Shown: positions 10,536 to 21,046, numbered from the stretch's first letter. The stretch is DNA of 64,000 nucleotides from Pyropia yezoensis (GCA_009829735.1 CM020620.1:11157420-11221419), one strand, 5' to 3'. Notes: generated by a model from the sequence alone, not told the origin. A program made the numbers and translations.

Positions 10536-11035
10536 NNNNNNNNNNNNNNNNNNNNNNNNNNNNNNNNNNNNNNNNNNNNNNNNNNNNNNNNNNNNNNNNN
10601 NNNNNNNNNNNNNNNNNNNNNNNNNNNNNNNNNNNNNNNNNNNNNNNNNNNNNNNNNNNNNNNNNNNNNNNNNNNNNNNNNNNNNNNNNNNNNNNNNNNN
10701 NNNNNNNNNNNNNNNNNNNNNNNNNNNNNNNNNNNNNNNNNNNNNNNNNNNNNNNNNNNNNNNNNNNNNNNNNNNNNNNNNNNNNNNNNNNNNNNNNNNN
10801 NNNNNNNNNNNNNNNNNNNNNNNNNNNNNNNNNNNNNNNNNNNNNNNNNNNNNNNNNNNNNNNNNNNNNNNNNNNNNNNNNNNNNNNNNNNNNNNNNNNN
10901 NNNNNNNNNNNNNNNNNNNNNNNNNNNNNNNNNNNNNNNNNNNNNNNNNNNNNNNNNNNNNNNNNNNNNNNNNNNNNNNNNNNNNNNNNNNNNNNNNNNN
11001 NNNNNNNNNNNNNNNNNNNNNNNNNNNNNNNNNNN
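10536..11035. other. Assembly gap of 500 N
   Basis: Exactly 500 undetermined bases. It separates the minus-strand VWD gene from the plus-strand zinc-finger gene, so the 5' ends of both divergent genes are hidden here. Confidence 0.99.
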
Positions 11036-13706
11036 TCGCACTGGCGGCCGTGGCCCTGCGGCATATGCCTGTAGTGACCGTGGCTCGGCCGGCGAGAATG
11101 GTGGCGACGCCGGCGGCGCTAGTGGCGGAAGTGCTGGTCCTGCTGGCCATGGCGGCGGCGATTACGCCGGCGGTGTCGATGCTCGTGGAGCACGCCGTGC
11201 CGACGGCGGAAGTGCTCGTGGCGGCGGCGGTGGAGGCGGCGGCTATCCGCGTGGCGGTCACGCTCGTGTCGGTGGCAACGGAGGCGAGGGCTATTCCCGT
11301 GGCGGCGGTGATGGCGGCAGTGCATATGCTGGGCGTGTTGGAGGTGCAGGCGGCAGCTATTCGCGTGGCGGTCACGCTCGTGGCGGTGGCAACGGAGGCG
11401 ACGGCTATCGCCGAGGAGGCGGTGATGGCGGCGGTGCTCATGCTGTGCGCGATGGAGGTGCAGGCGCAGCCCTTCGCGTGGCGGTTACGCTCGTGGCGGT
11501 GTCAACGGAGGCGACGGCTATCCCCGTGGCGGCGGTGATGGCGGCGGTGCTCATGCTGGGCGCGATGGAGGTGCAGGCGGCCGCTATCCGCGTGGCGATC
11601 ACGCTCGTCGCGGTGTCAACGGAGGCGACGGCTATCCACGTGGCGACGGTGTTGGCGGCGGTGCTCATGATTGGCGTGATGGAGGTGCAGGTGGCGGCTA
11701 CGGCGCAGGCGCGGGCGCAGCCGTCGGAGGTTCTGGTCCTGCCGCCGGCCGCGCTGGGGATGCGTTTAGCGGCCGTGCTGGCGGCGCCGGGGACGGCTAC
11801 GGTGGAGGCCCCAGCGGTGCGGGCGGCGCTTACGGCGCTGGCACTGCCGGTGGTGCCTATGCGAGTGGTGGAGGCCGCGCTCACGGCGGATGTGCTCGTG
11901 GCGGCGGCGGTGCAGTCCGCGGCTATCCCCGTGGCGATGGTGGAGGCGGTGATTTCTATGCCGGTGACTCTACCCATGGTGTCGGTGAGCATGCGCGTTG
12001 GGCCACCGGCGGTGTCTATGGTGGCGGTGGTGTCGGCGCCAGTGCGACATACGAGGGTTGTGGCGTCGCTGCGGGGGGGGCGTACGGCGAAGGCGGCGGT
12101 GGCGGTCGTGCTGGCGGTGCACGTAAAGCCGCCCGCGGCGGTGCTGGTGCCGGCCACCCGAGTGGCAGCGCCGGCGCCGGTCGTGACGGCAGACGGCATC
12201 ACGGTGTCGATGCTGCATATACCCACCGTCCCGGTGGTCCGATTGTTGGCGGTGGTCCGAGTAATGCCGGGGGTCCGAGTGGTTCCGGCTGTCCCGGCGG
12301 TGCTGACGGTGTTGACGGCACCCCCGGTGGGCAAGGTGGCGAACACCTCTGGACAGGTCAGGTAGCCGGGGGCTTTGCTGGCGATGACGGTGACTATGAT
12401 GCGGACGGCGGCTACCACTATGACGTCGCCGGCGGTGCCGGACCGCGAGCTGATCTTGAGCCTGCCATTGGTTTTACGCCCTGCGTCAAGAGTGTAGCGA
12501 ACTCCACCTTCCTCATTTGCACTGCCTGCCGCAAGTACCTTAGTTCTCGGGCGCCAATGGAGCAGCATCTGGCTGGGCAGCCGCACAAGAAGCGGATGGC
12601 GTCGATGCGGTATCAGGAGGCGGCACCCCCTGCGCAGTTGCGCGAGATGAACTTCGAGCGATGGTGGTGCTCTGCGTGTAACAGCGCCTTCGACTCACCG
12701 GTGGCCATGCTTCGGCATTGCACTGGGGCGCGCTCACGAACAATCCCTACTGCTGCTGCAGCGGATGAACGACAAGGCGTCGCTGATGAACCAAGCAGCG
12801 ACTGTGAGGCGGGCGCAGGACGAGTTTACGCGGGACGGCGGCGACATGTTGGAGTTTATCGGTTTGCCAGACATGCACATGGTGCACTCTGCAGCGGCCG
12901 CTGCGCCGGCGGAGCCTGCGCCGCCTGTACCTTCACCGGCCGAGCCGCCTGGGCCGCATGTGCCGGCTGTCCCGGCGGCGCCGCCAGTGGCGCGATCGAC
13001 CGCAGCACCGGCGCGGCCGCATGCTGCTCGCGCTGTAACCGGTGCTGACGAAGTGTCTGGGGCACGTGCTGGTGGTCGCGTTGCGCGGACGTCGGAAGAC
13101 CCCGACACTTGGCTCACTCCGACTACTGTGCGCGGCGAGGGGCGCGACCCCAACAACCACCGCAGCCGCAAGCGCATCCGGAGCCGCAGCCGACGCGGTC
13201 GCGCGTCAAGCCGTCGCAGCCGCGGCACCTCTTCGCGCAGCTCCCGGTTGCGCAGTCGCAGCCCTCGGAGAAGTCGCCGCAGGTCGCGCAGTCGCAACGC
13301 ATGTGACTACCGTCGTCGTGCCAGGAGCCCCTCTTCCAGCAGCAGCAGCAGCAGCGGCAGCAGCAGCGGCAGCAGCAGCGGCCGTATCGATTTCACTGGG
13401 CGGGGGGGGCGGCGTCGCAGAAGCAGTTACAGCCGCAGCCCGCGCCGTCGGTCCAGTCAGGCGGGAGCCCGCGCTGGCGACGGGCATGGAGGTCGTCACG
13501 GCGGTGTTGGCAACGGCAGCGGCCGTCGTCAATACGAGGCTAAGGAGCCGGTGCGCAAGTCCACGAAGGGCAAGGGGCCCATGGTCGACCCCAATCGTCT
13601 TGCTATTCGTCTGCCTGGAGGTGCGCTTGTCCGTTTGACATGTCGTCATTGTCAGCGAGTTTTCCGTTCAAACAGCACTTTTCAACGGCACTACTGCGAC
13701 GACTAG
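11036..13706 (+). CDS. RGG- and RS-rich zinc-finger protein, frame-broken, 5' end in gap
   Basis: The plus strand encodes a Gly/Tyr/Arg-rich region built of roughly 39-residue repeats (GGYPRGGHARVGGNGGEGYS), about 11230-11710, then more Gly-rich sequence. A U1/matrin-like C2H2 finger follows, CTACRKYLSSRAPMEQH (about 12520-12570). A second finger, CSACNSAFDSPVAMLRH, is at about 12670-12720. After a helical stretch and a Pro/Ala linker there is an RS domain (SRSRRGRASSRRSRGTSS, about 13170-13320), a Ser/Gly run, and a last finger CRHCQRVFRSNSTFQRH before the stop at 13706. RGG, RS and C2H2 fingers together suggest a nuclear RNA-binding or splicing-related protein; this is inference. At least two frame changes are visible, near 11465 (one base short relative to the repeat) and near 12700-12760. 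They may be assembly errors or a small intron. Confidence 0.5.
11236..11710 (+). repeat. 117-bp coding minisatellite, about four copies
   Basis: The segment GGCTATCCGCGTGGCGGTCA recurs with period about 117 bp at about 11242, 11359, 11476 and 11587; the last interval is shorter. It encodes 39-residue Gly/Tyr/Arg/Asp-rich units of the zinc-finger protein. The third copy lacks a base relative to the second, and this is where the reading frame changes. Confidence 0.75.
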
Positions 13707-13988
13707 GAGGTGGAGGGTCTCGGTGCGTGCTGTCCTTTCCTGCTGCTTGCGTTCGTTGGCTGCAACCGTTTGCGTCGCATGTGCTTTCTATTTCTCCCTT
13801 TGCTCGTGCCATGACAAATTTCAATCGGTGTCCTGTGAGAAGGGTGCGTGCATGTTGGTAATGTGGAGTTTCGTGTATTTTTCAGAGGTGGCGTTGACAC
13901 ACGCAGACGGCCCTCGAGGGGCGCTCGGAAAAGCACCAGTCGGCCACCCGTGACGGCACGTCGGCTTGCGGGTGCAGTTGGTACCAGG
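13707..13988. other. 3' flank of the zinc-finger gene
   Basis: Pyrimidine-rich sequence (GTGCTGTCCTTTCCTGCTGCTTGCG) of lower GC content, compatible with a 3' untranslated region. No clear polyadenylation hexamer was identified. Confidence 0.3.
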
Positions 13989-14187
13989 TCACCAGCTTGG
14001 GGGAAAGGGGGGGGTGGCGCCCGCCAGTGGGTGGCTGCTCAACAGCGTCGCCGCCCACCCAGCGGGAAGGTCAGAGGGGGACAGGGCGAGCCCGCGCGAG
14101 AGGGCTGCGGCGGCTGCGGCGGCAGCAGCCACCGCCAGGACCCCGACTATCTGCGTCAGCACCGACCAGGCGGCGATGCTGGCGTCG

Positions 14188-14220
<33 letters not shown>

Positions 14221-15620
14221 CCGTTGCCACCAGTGGCAGCGTCGACCTCGACAGCGTTCAGGGCGTCGGGGTGCCGGACACCACCACCACCGCCGCCACC
14301 GTCGACGCTGTCCGTGTCGTCTTCTTCCAGGTGCAGCAGGTCCTGGTCGGCGGCGGCTGCGGCGGCGCCGCCAGCCGCTGCCGCCGCCGCCGCCGCGGAC
14401 GGACCGTCCCCCCCCCCCCCCCCCCCCACGCGGCAACGCCCAGGCCGAGGTTCTTGTCAAACACTTTTCGCGCCTGCTCCGCCCGCGTGTCGGCCGACCA
14501 GCGGGCGACGGCGCGAGAAGCCTTAGCGCGCACCGCCGACAGCTCCACCGCGGCGGCGGCGGCGGCGGCGCCTACGGCGACGTCAACTGCCTCTGGGGCG
14601 GGCACCCGCCGTCGTGGCGGTCACCGCGGCGGCCACGTCGGCGGGCGGCGGCGGCACCGCCGCCGTGCCACCGCGCGCCGTGCCCTTGCCGCCGCCGCCG
14701 CAGCGGCTGCCATCGGGCAGGCGGGCGCCGAGGTCGGCCACAAGCCGCAGGGCGGCCCGCAGCGCGCGCGAACGGAAGTTGCAGTCCTCCCTCGCCGCCC
14801 ACAGCACCTTGGCGCCTGCCAGCCGGATGGCCGCCGCGTCCGCGTCGACGACGGGCACAGCAGCCCCACGGGGGCTCCCCCCTTCCCCCCCCTCCCTCTC
14901 CCCCCCCCCGGCCGCCGCCACTGCGCGCACCACCCGGCCGGCGTGCGCCCAGCCCGCGCCAGCAGGGGCGGTGGCCATCAGGTGCGCCGCCGCGTCGGCG
15001 CCCAGCCGGCGGTGTCGGTCGCCCAGCTGCAGCACTCCCGCCAGGCGGTAGCGCAGCGCCACCGCCGCAGCGCAGCGGCGGTGGCGGTCAGATCGGACCG
15101 CACGGCCCGGCCGGCGGACAACAGCGTCCGCGCCTCGACGCGCCACCGCGCCTCGGCGGCCGCAAGCGCCGCCTCCGCCGCCGCCGCCGACGCCGACGCG
15201 GCGGTGCGGTAGGCGCCTCGCCCGGGTGCTCCCCCCTCCCCACGCCACCCCGCCGCCACCTCCACCGCGACCGTCGCCTGCCCTAGCTGCAGCACCCCTG
15301 CCGCGGTGGCCTCGACGTCGCCCAGCAGTCGCAGCCGCCCCGCCGCCAAGTACACGGCCGCGGCCGACCCACCCGGCCCGCCGCGGCCCACCGCCACCAG
15401 CTCCTCTTCGCAAGCAGCGCCAAGCGCGGCGCCCGCCGCGGCCACGTCGCCAGCCGCCAGCGACCGCAGGATAGTGTGGAGGTGCCGGTGGCGGCGGCCA
15501 CCTACGGTCGTGGCGGCGGCGGCGGCGGCACCAGCCGCGGCAGCGGCGGCGGTGGCGGAAGCAGTGCTACCGCCGCCGCCGCCACCGCCGCTGCTGCCAC
15601 CGCCGCCACTGCCCCCCACC
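13989..15620 (-). CDS. Hypothetical Ala-rich helical protein, frame-broken
   Basis: Minus-strand frames give helical, repeat-like segments typical of Ala-rich alpha-solenoids. Examples are HTILRSLAAGDVAAAGAALG, AAAVYLAAGRLRLLGDVEA, AAIRLAGAKVLWAAREDCN, ALRAALRLVADLGARLPDG and VELSAVRAKASRAVARWSA. They sit in register but in different frames. The end near 13989 contains an acidic spot (DLLHLEEDDTDSVDG) and a hydrophobic stretch (IAAWSVLTQIVGVLAVAAAA) that might be a membrane segment. TPR-like periodicity is suggested but not proven. Poly-Ala and poly-Gly come from GCC/GGC triplet runs. No family is assigned. The broken frames and C-runs at about 14408-14425 suggest sequence errors, introns or decay. 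Confidence 0.3.
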
Positions 15621-16587
15621 GACGCCCGCGCAAGGGCAGCCAGGCGTTCTGCCGCCGGTTATGGAGAACGCCCGGCCACCCGCCCCCCCCCCCCCCCCCC
15701 ACCCCCCCCGATGCCGCCGCTGGCGCCCAGCGCAACGCGCCGACGGACCGCAGAGCGGCCCTCGCCCCTGTTGGCGCGGCGATCACCCGCGGCGCGCGCA
15801 CACCGCGGCATCTGATCAATCGACATAGATGGCAACTGCACCAGGCGAGTGAATGTGGAGAAAAAGACAAGAGTGCACCCGGGTCAGTATCGGATTTAGC
15901 GTCTGCGACACGACCGGGAGCCTCACGGGTCGTGCAAAAGACTCCCCCAACTACGTCTGACGCATCAAGTCCGTCCCGCATGACAGCTGAGAGGACCAGG
16001 GTGATGAAGGACGCACATGTACGAGAAGACCAGTCACCCGACCATTCAACGTACCGTTCTCGCCCCCACGTCGTCACCATGTGACGTACTGCATCAGAAG
16101 CCAAGGTGCTCACAGGGTGCTGCGTCGTGGTATGGGAACGACGGTTGTGACGACGTCCATGATGCTGACGACGGTAGTCGAACGGCGGGCGACGACGGCC
16201 CCACATCTCGCGGGGTCTGCCTCGGCTGTGATCACGAATTTCGGGGCAGAAAATGGGAGCAGGTCGCTAACTGTAATGTCGGCTTGGTGCCGGCCGATCG
16301 ATTCAGTGTCGACTGACGAATGCATGGATTCGAGCACTTTTTGGAAAGAAGTCCGAAGCGGCCGGCAATCCGGGAACGTCTGCAAAGATTGGCGACCGCC
16401 CAGGGACAGACCGTCAGGAGGGAGTTCCTTCCCTCACAACTTACTGCCATCGGACCGCACGACCAATGGCGCCCGTGCAGCAAAGATCTCTACAGTGCGG
16501 TGCATGTCGCGTCACGCACGGTTTCGGTGGATGCCCTGGTGGACGCACTGCATCTGCTTTGCTTTGCGCTCCGTCACGGCTGCTGCG
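15621..16587. other. Upstream flank of transposase, no recognised gene
   Basis: Contains a C-run (about 15683-15710) and then more balanced sequence from about 15800. The transposase frame is open upstream to 16081, but the residues before 16588 do not resemble the paralogue at 26770-27795. I treat them as non-coding. No terminal inverted repeat was found. Confidence 0.4.
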
Positions 16588-17622
16588 ATGTTCTCTGAGC
16601 AGGAGAGACTGCACGCACTCGGATTGTATTCCGAAAAATACAACCAGGAGGAGGTGGCAGACATCATCGGCTGCTCGCCCCGGTCTCTGCGCCGCTGGGT
16701 TGGCCGGTGGGAAGACGCGGGGACAGTGTGGCAGAGTGAGGAGCGTGAGAACGCGCACTTTGACGCCGCTATCTTCTCGTCTCCGCTCGCTGCTGCTGTG
16801 AAGCACCTGGTAGAGGCAGAACCGGCTGCGTTCCTGAAGGACCACGTCAAGCTTCTGAAGGAGCTGAGAAGCATGTCTGACGAGTGCGCCGACGTCCACG
16901 CCAGCGCCGCCACTGTCTACCGTGTGCTACGCTACCATGGCTATACGCGGAAGAAGATTGAGAGGCTGTTCCATGAGCGCAACCTGAACAACCAGCGGCA
17001 GTTCGCGCAGACCATGAGCCAGATTCCAATGCGGTGCATCGTCAGTATCGATGAGACGCATAAATCGGGTGAGGACTCGTACAGGAAATACGGCAGGTCG
17101 CAGCGCAACAGCTCGTGCGTGCTGCTCGACCGAGACCCACGTACCATTCCGAGGACGAGCACGATGATGGCAGTCAGCGCCAGCGCGGGTGTTCTATGGA
17201 TGCAGACGGTGGTGTTGGGGCCTGCCCAAAACTCGGATGGCTGGCGGCTGCTCCTGGAAGACCTGATGCAAGTGGAGGCGATAGGGAAGTACCAGCCCAA
17301 CCTGCCGTGGGACCTGCAGCCGGCCAACAGCGTGCTGCTGTTCGATAACGCTGGCATCCATGACCAGCAAGGGGACGAATTCCTGCAGGAGAATGGCGTG
17401 TACTACATCAGGCTCCCCGCCTACTCCCCCAACCTTCAACCTATCGAGGGGGTGTTCAATGAATTGAAGAGGCACATCCGCGACCTTGTCTACTTTGACA
17501 GTCGGTATCAGGACAAGCCTCGACGGTTGCTGGCCGACGCGGCGATGATGCTGACACACGCGCAAATCATGGGACAGTTCGTGCGAGTGCAGATGAACAT
17601 GGATGCTTTGTTGCTGCAGTAG
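16588..17622 (+). CDS. DDE transposase, Tc1/mariner-IS630 superfamily
   Basis: 344 residues from ATG to TAG. The N-terminal third has helix-turn-helix features (HALGLYSEKYNQEEVADIIG, then CSPRSLRRWVGRWEDAGTVW). The DDE core shows the first Asp in CIVSIDETH, the second in LLFDNAGIHD, and the Glu in YSPNLQPIEGVFNELKRH. I count 33 residues between the second Asp and the Glu. The protein would bind transposon ends and cut and paste DNA in the nucleus. The start was chosen because the paralogue at 26770-27795 also begins MFSE and aligns throughout. All key residues are present and the frame is intact, so the gene may be active. It is convergent with the zinc-knuckle gene ending at 17931. Terminal repeats were not located. 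Confidence 0.9.
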   Translation: MFSEQERLHALGLYSEKYNQEEVADIIGCSPRSLRRWVGRWEDAGTVWQSEERENAHFDAAIFSSPLAAAVKHLVEAEPAAFLKDHVKLLKELRSMSDECADVHASAATVYRVLRYHGYTRKKIERLFHERNLNNQRQFAQTMSQIPMRCIVSIDETHKSGEDSYRKYGRSQRNSSCVLLDRDPRTIPRTSTMMAVSASAGVLWMQTVVLGPAQNSDGWRLLLEDLMQVEAIGKYQPNLPWDLQPANSVLLFDNAGIHDQQGDEFLQENGVYYIRLPAYSPNLQPIEGVFNELKRHIRDLVYFDSRYQDKPRRLLADAAMMLTHAQIMGQFVRVQMNMDALLLQ

Positions 17623-17641
17623 ACAGCCGCAGAACGGCTGT
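17623..17641. terminator. Stem-loop right after transposase stop
   Basis: ACAGCCG-CAGAA-CGGCTGT forms a perfect 7-bp stem with a 5-nt loop, starting one base after the TAG stop. It may serve as an RNA 3' structure; function is inferred from position only. Confidence 0.4.
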
Positions 17642-17730
17642 TGCACACATAGAGATAAAAAAAGAGATCTGGCGTCACTGGCAAGACGGCGATGACCGCG
17701 GATGCATTCCATTCTCCTGTGCCTGTAGTG

Positions 17731-17756
17731 GCGGGCGCCTGCTGTTGGGCGCCCGC
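17731..17756. other. 9-bp perfect hairpin between convergent genes
   Basis: GCGGGCGCC-TGCTGTTG-GGCGCCCGC forms a 9-bp GC stem with an 8-nt loop. It lies in the 308-bp gap between the transposase and the convergent zinc-knuckle gene. Confidence 0.45.
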
Positions 17757-17930
17757 AGCTGCCCTCCCCCCCCAGCCACTGCGCACGCTTAGACCACCGC
17801 GCAAATTCTAACACACACCCTCGCCGCGTGCAAAAGCACATCACATGCGAAGTCCGCGACGTGTACGTCACCGACGCAGGCTCCGACGTCTTCGCGCCCA
17901 CACCATCATGCCGACGCAGTGCATTGACGG

Positions 17931-20084
17931 CTACACTTGTGACCTGGGCTCGAGCGCAGTACCAGGAGTAAGACCTCCGGGTGTCCCATCATAACAGGCA
18001 GCGGGAGTGGCCACGACCTCAAAGGCAGGAGCAGCTGCGGGCACAGCAGACACAGCAGCCCCAGAGACTTGCACACAAGCAGCAGCAGGAGTGGGACCGC
18101 CGGGTGTCCCATCATAAAACGCGGCGGGTGCGGCCACGACCTCAAAGGCAGAAGCAGCTGCGGGCACGGCAGACACAGCAACCCCAGAGACTTGCAGACA
18201 AGCAGCAGCAGCAGGACCACCGCCGCTCACCGGCTGCATCGGTTGGGAGAAATCCCCAACACGGCGTACATTCACGCCAGGGCCGAGACCACCATAGGCA
18301 AGGGAGTGGTCGGGCGTCTGGCCGTACACGGGCGTCGCTCCAACACGAACTCCGCTTGGAACGGGTGCTGTGACAGGTGCACGTGCAGCGCGACCGCCAC
18401 ACAGGTTGGAGTTTAACCGCTGCACAGGGAGGGCAGCGACCGGTAGACTCCCTGTCGCAACTGGAGACCCACTCAACTCACCGAAGACCACAGGCCGCCC
18501 GAAAACACCCGCGCCAGCAGGCTGCATCACAGCTGCTGGGCCAGCCGAGGGCGGTGCACGTACACTCGTGTCATCCGCGGCAGCACCGCCCGCAATCGCA
18601 TCTTCTCCGACCGGCTCAGTAGATGTGTGTGTGCCGCCACGTCTACCGGTGGATGACACTGCGTTGACGTCGACAGGGTCGGCATCGTTGACAGCAGGAC
18701 GCCCACGAGGCGGCGGCCGAACGCGAATAACAGGTGGGAGTGACTGTGTATCGGCGTGACGCTCTGCAGCTGCCGCTGCCGGTGCATGGACTTTTGCAAT
18801 GCCACCCGCCACGCACGGCAGGTACATCTCCTTCATCATCGGCGGAAACATGTTGCACAAGAACTCTGCAATGTGATCTGCGGAGTACTGCCCGCATGAC
18901 ATGACATACCCGCGCAAGCCCAGCTTCAGCGCCGCCTGTGTCACCATATTGCGCACGTCATCGTCCGTTTCCTCGACGGGTAGCTGACAGGCGGCGACGA
19001 GAGCAGCTTCTGCCAGCCCCGTCGGCGTCAGCGATGACAGGGGGTGCCACTGAATGGGCGTCAACAGCGCCGAAAACCGCACCCAAGAGCCCGTCGGCCA
19101 GCTGCGTCCCCCGTCAGCAGAGCCACTAGAGTCGGACACCACGTGCACATCGTTGTTGTTGCGAGTGCCCTTGCCCTTGCGACTGGGCGACCGTGTCGCG
19201 GGCGAACGGCCAGACGGTGAGTAAGCGGACGGTGTCTTGTGTGACGATCCGGCGCCGCCACGCCCACCAGAAGCAGCCCCTCGTGCCTTGACTATGGCAC
19301 GCGCTGCGGATGACGTCCTTGTCTTACGTGCTGCCAGATGCGCCATCAGCTCCCGCCTCGTCTGCGGTAGAACAGCTTTCCTTGACAGGACGCGTCGGCT
19401 GTCTCCGCCTGTGCTGGAGCTGTCACGTGAGTCGTCCTTCCCGTCCATGTCGCTGAAGCTGCCTTCTTGTTCGTAAGCTGCCGCTGCGTTGGCACCGACG
19501 GCGCCGCGCTTGCGGTGGCGCCGCACGCTGTCAAAATTGGCTCGATTCTTGTCGCTGAGGACGGACGCCTTTGATCGCCGCGCGTCCATCAAAGCCACAG
19601 TTTGATCACCAGAAACACCTCCGTTGTGAACGTTGGCTCGCAGTGTCGACGTCATAGCAGCGTCACGCGCCTTGTCTACCGCCGCTCTCGTCGCCGCGTT
19701 CACCGTGTTCTCCACGATTTGCTGCACGTCCGTGTTCTGCACGTGCTCGCAGACGAATTCGTCCACATTAAGCCCGGGCTGGTAGTCGGAGCGGGTGATC
19801 TTGCCATCCTTCACGCGCCAGCGTAGCAGGTTGTATTTCTGCGTGCTGTTCGCGTGCCCCTTCTTGTGGCACACCGAGCACGTCATGTGATGCGAGCAAT
19901 TGCCAGACAGGCAGGGCGCCGCGGCGTGGTACTCGCTGGTGCTCGGCAGCAGTGATCGGCACTCCATGTCGTTGAGCGGGCAGTTCTTCGCGTTGTGCCC
20001 CGTCGTGCCAGTCTTGAACCTGAACCGACATATGCTGCAGGTACGGTACGTCGTGCTCTTGTCCGCCGACCCTCGCCCACTCAT
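17931..20084 (-). CDS. Zinc-knuckle protein of unknown function
   Basis: A single intact frame of 717 residues starts at the ATG of MSGRGSADKSTTYRTC. The N-terminal ~100 residues hold two Cys/His clusters. The first is CSICRFRFKTGTTGHNAKNC (C-x2-C-x10-H-x4-C). The second, further on, is CLSGNCSHHMTCSVCHKKGH. Both resemble zinc knuckles that bind nucleic acid. The middle is basic and Ser-rich (SRKAVLPQTRRELMAHLAAR; SPSGRSPATRSPSRKGKG). A folded-looking segment, VRNMVTQAALKLGLRGYVMS, is near residue 410. The tail is Ala/Pro/Val-rich with two copies of a ~41-residue repeat (QVSGxAVSAVPAAA..YDGTPGG, about 17985-18230). It is convergent with the intact transposase and followed upstream by an 80-bp tandem array. 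It could be a second gene of the same transposon or a host gene; I do not recognise the family. Confidence 0.7.
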   Translation of the reverse strand: MSGRGSADKSTTYRTCSICRFRFKTGTTGHNAKNCPLNDMECRSLLPSTSEYHAAAPCLSGNCSHHMTCSVCHKKGHANSTQKYNLLRWRVKDGKITRSDYQPGLNVDEFVCEHVQNTDVQQIVENTVNAATRAAVDKARDAAMTSTLRANVHNGGVSGDQTVALMDARRSKASVLSDKNRANFDSVRRHRKRGAVGANAAAAYEQEGSFSDMDGKDDSRDSSSTGGDSRRVLSRKAVLPQTRRELMAHLAARKTRTSSAARAIVKARGAASGGRGGAGSSHKTPSAYSPSGRSPATRSPSRKGKGTRNNNDVHVVSDSSGSADGGRSWPTGSWVRFSALLTPIQWHPLSSLTPTGLAEAALVAACQLPVEETDDDVRNMVTQAALKLGLRGYVMSCGQYSADHIAEFLCNMFPPMMKEMYLPCVAGGIAKVHAPAAAAAERHADTQSLPPVIRVRPPPRGRPAVNDADPVDVNAVSSTGRRGGTHTSTEPVGEDAIAGGAAADDTSVRAPPSAGPAAVMQPAGAGVFGRPVVFGELSGSPVATGSLPVAALPVQRLNSNLCGGRAARAPVTAPVPSGVRVGATPVYGQTPDHSLAYGGLGPGVNVRRVGDFSQPMQPVSGGGPAAAACLQVSGVAVSAVPAAASAFEVVAAPAAFYDGTPGGPTPAAACVQVSGAAVSAVPAAAPAFEVVATPAACYDGTPGGLTPGTALEPRSQV

Positions 20085-20164
20085 GATGTGAGCGGCCAGA
20101 GCACAGTGGTCGCAACAAAAGAGGAGGCAGAACGGGACACGAATCAGCACACCACCAACAGCGA

Positions 20165-20785
20165 CACCCTCACACGTGGGAAAGGCGCCAACAGCGATAG
20201 GCAGGGGCGGCCGGGCGGAGCGGCCGGGCACGACCAACAGCGACACCGTCACACGTGGAAAGGCGACAACAGCGACACCGTCACACGCAGGAAGGGCACC
20301 GACGGCGACGGGCAGGGGGCGGCCGGGCGGTGCGGACGGGCACTACGAACAGCGACACCGTCACACGCAGGAAGGGCACCGACGGCGACGGGTAGGGGGC
20401 GGCCGGGCGGTGCGGACGGGCACCACGAACAGCGACACCGTCACACGCAGGAAGGGCACCGACGGCGACGGGCGGGGGGCGGCCGGGCGGTGCGGACGGG
20501 CACCACGAACAGCGACACCGTCACACGCAGGAAGGGCACCGACGGCGACGGGCAGGGGGCGGCCGGGCGGTGCGGACGGGCACCACGAACAGCGACACCG
20601 TCACACGCAGGAAGGGCACCGACGGCGACAGGCAGGGGGCGGCCGGGCGGAGCTGACGGGCACCACGAGCAGCGACACCGTCACACGCAGGAAGGGCACT
20701 GACGGCGACGGGCAGGGGGCGGATGGGCGGTGCGGACGGGCACCACCAACCGCGACAGAGTCACAGGTGGGGCGTGGTTCGTTGA
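20165..20785. repeat. 80-bp tandem array upstream of zinc-knuckle gene
   Basis: The segment AGCGACACCGTCACACGCAG recurs at 20351, 20431, 20511, 20591 and 20671, with decayed copies near 20240, 20271 and 20751. Each 80-bp unit also holds GGAAGGGCACCGACGGCGAC and GGCGGCCGGGCGGTGCGGAC. It starts about 80 bp upstream of the minus-strand gene's ATG, so it lies in its promoter or 5' region. One short unit at the left end is about half length. Confidence 0.9.
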
Positions 20786-21046
20786 GCTCGAGGAGAGCCA
20801 GACGTTGCACGTGGGGTATGAGGACGGAGAGGGCGCCAGCCGTGGCGCGAGCACAGGAGCCAGAACAGGAAAAGACATACAAACGGGTTGCGGCCGACGC
20901 ACGCGCCAGAACCGAGCCGATCGAGACAGACCGCTCGCTCAATATCACCGTCACAGGCCGTCGCGATCTGCGCCTGCAATGCGCTCGCATTGGTCAATTA
21001 AATGAGGACCAGTCCCGCGATCGAGAGGGCCACGTGTGACTGCTGG
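20786..21046. other. Spacer between tandem array and MITE
   Basis: No gene or repeat recognised. The sequence is ordinary GC-rich flank. Confidence 0.35.

Noticed and set aside
13109-13649. Ala/Ser-rich frames overlapping the RS domain
   Set aside because: They are alternative frames of the RS/Ser repeats; the frame ending at 13706 contains the zinc finger and is preferred.
20165-20785. CRISPR-like array
   Set aside because: The 80-bp units are contiguous tandem copies without unique spacers and lie in a eukaryotic genome.
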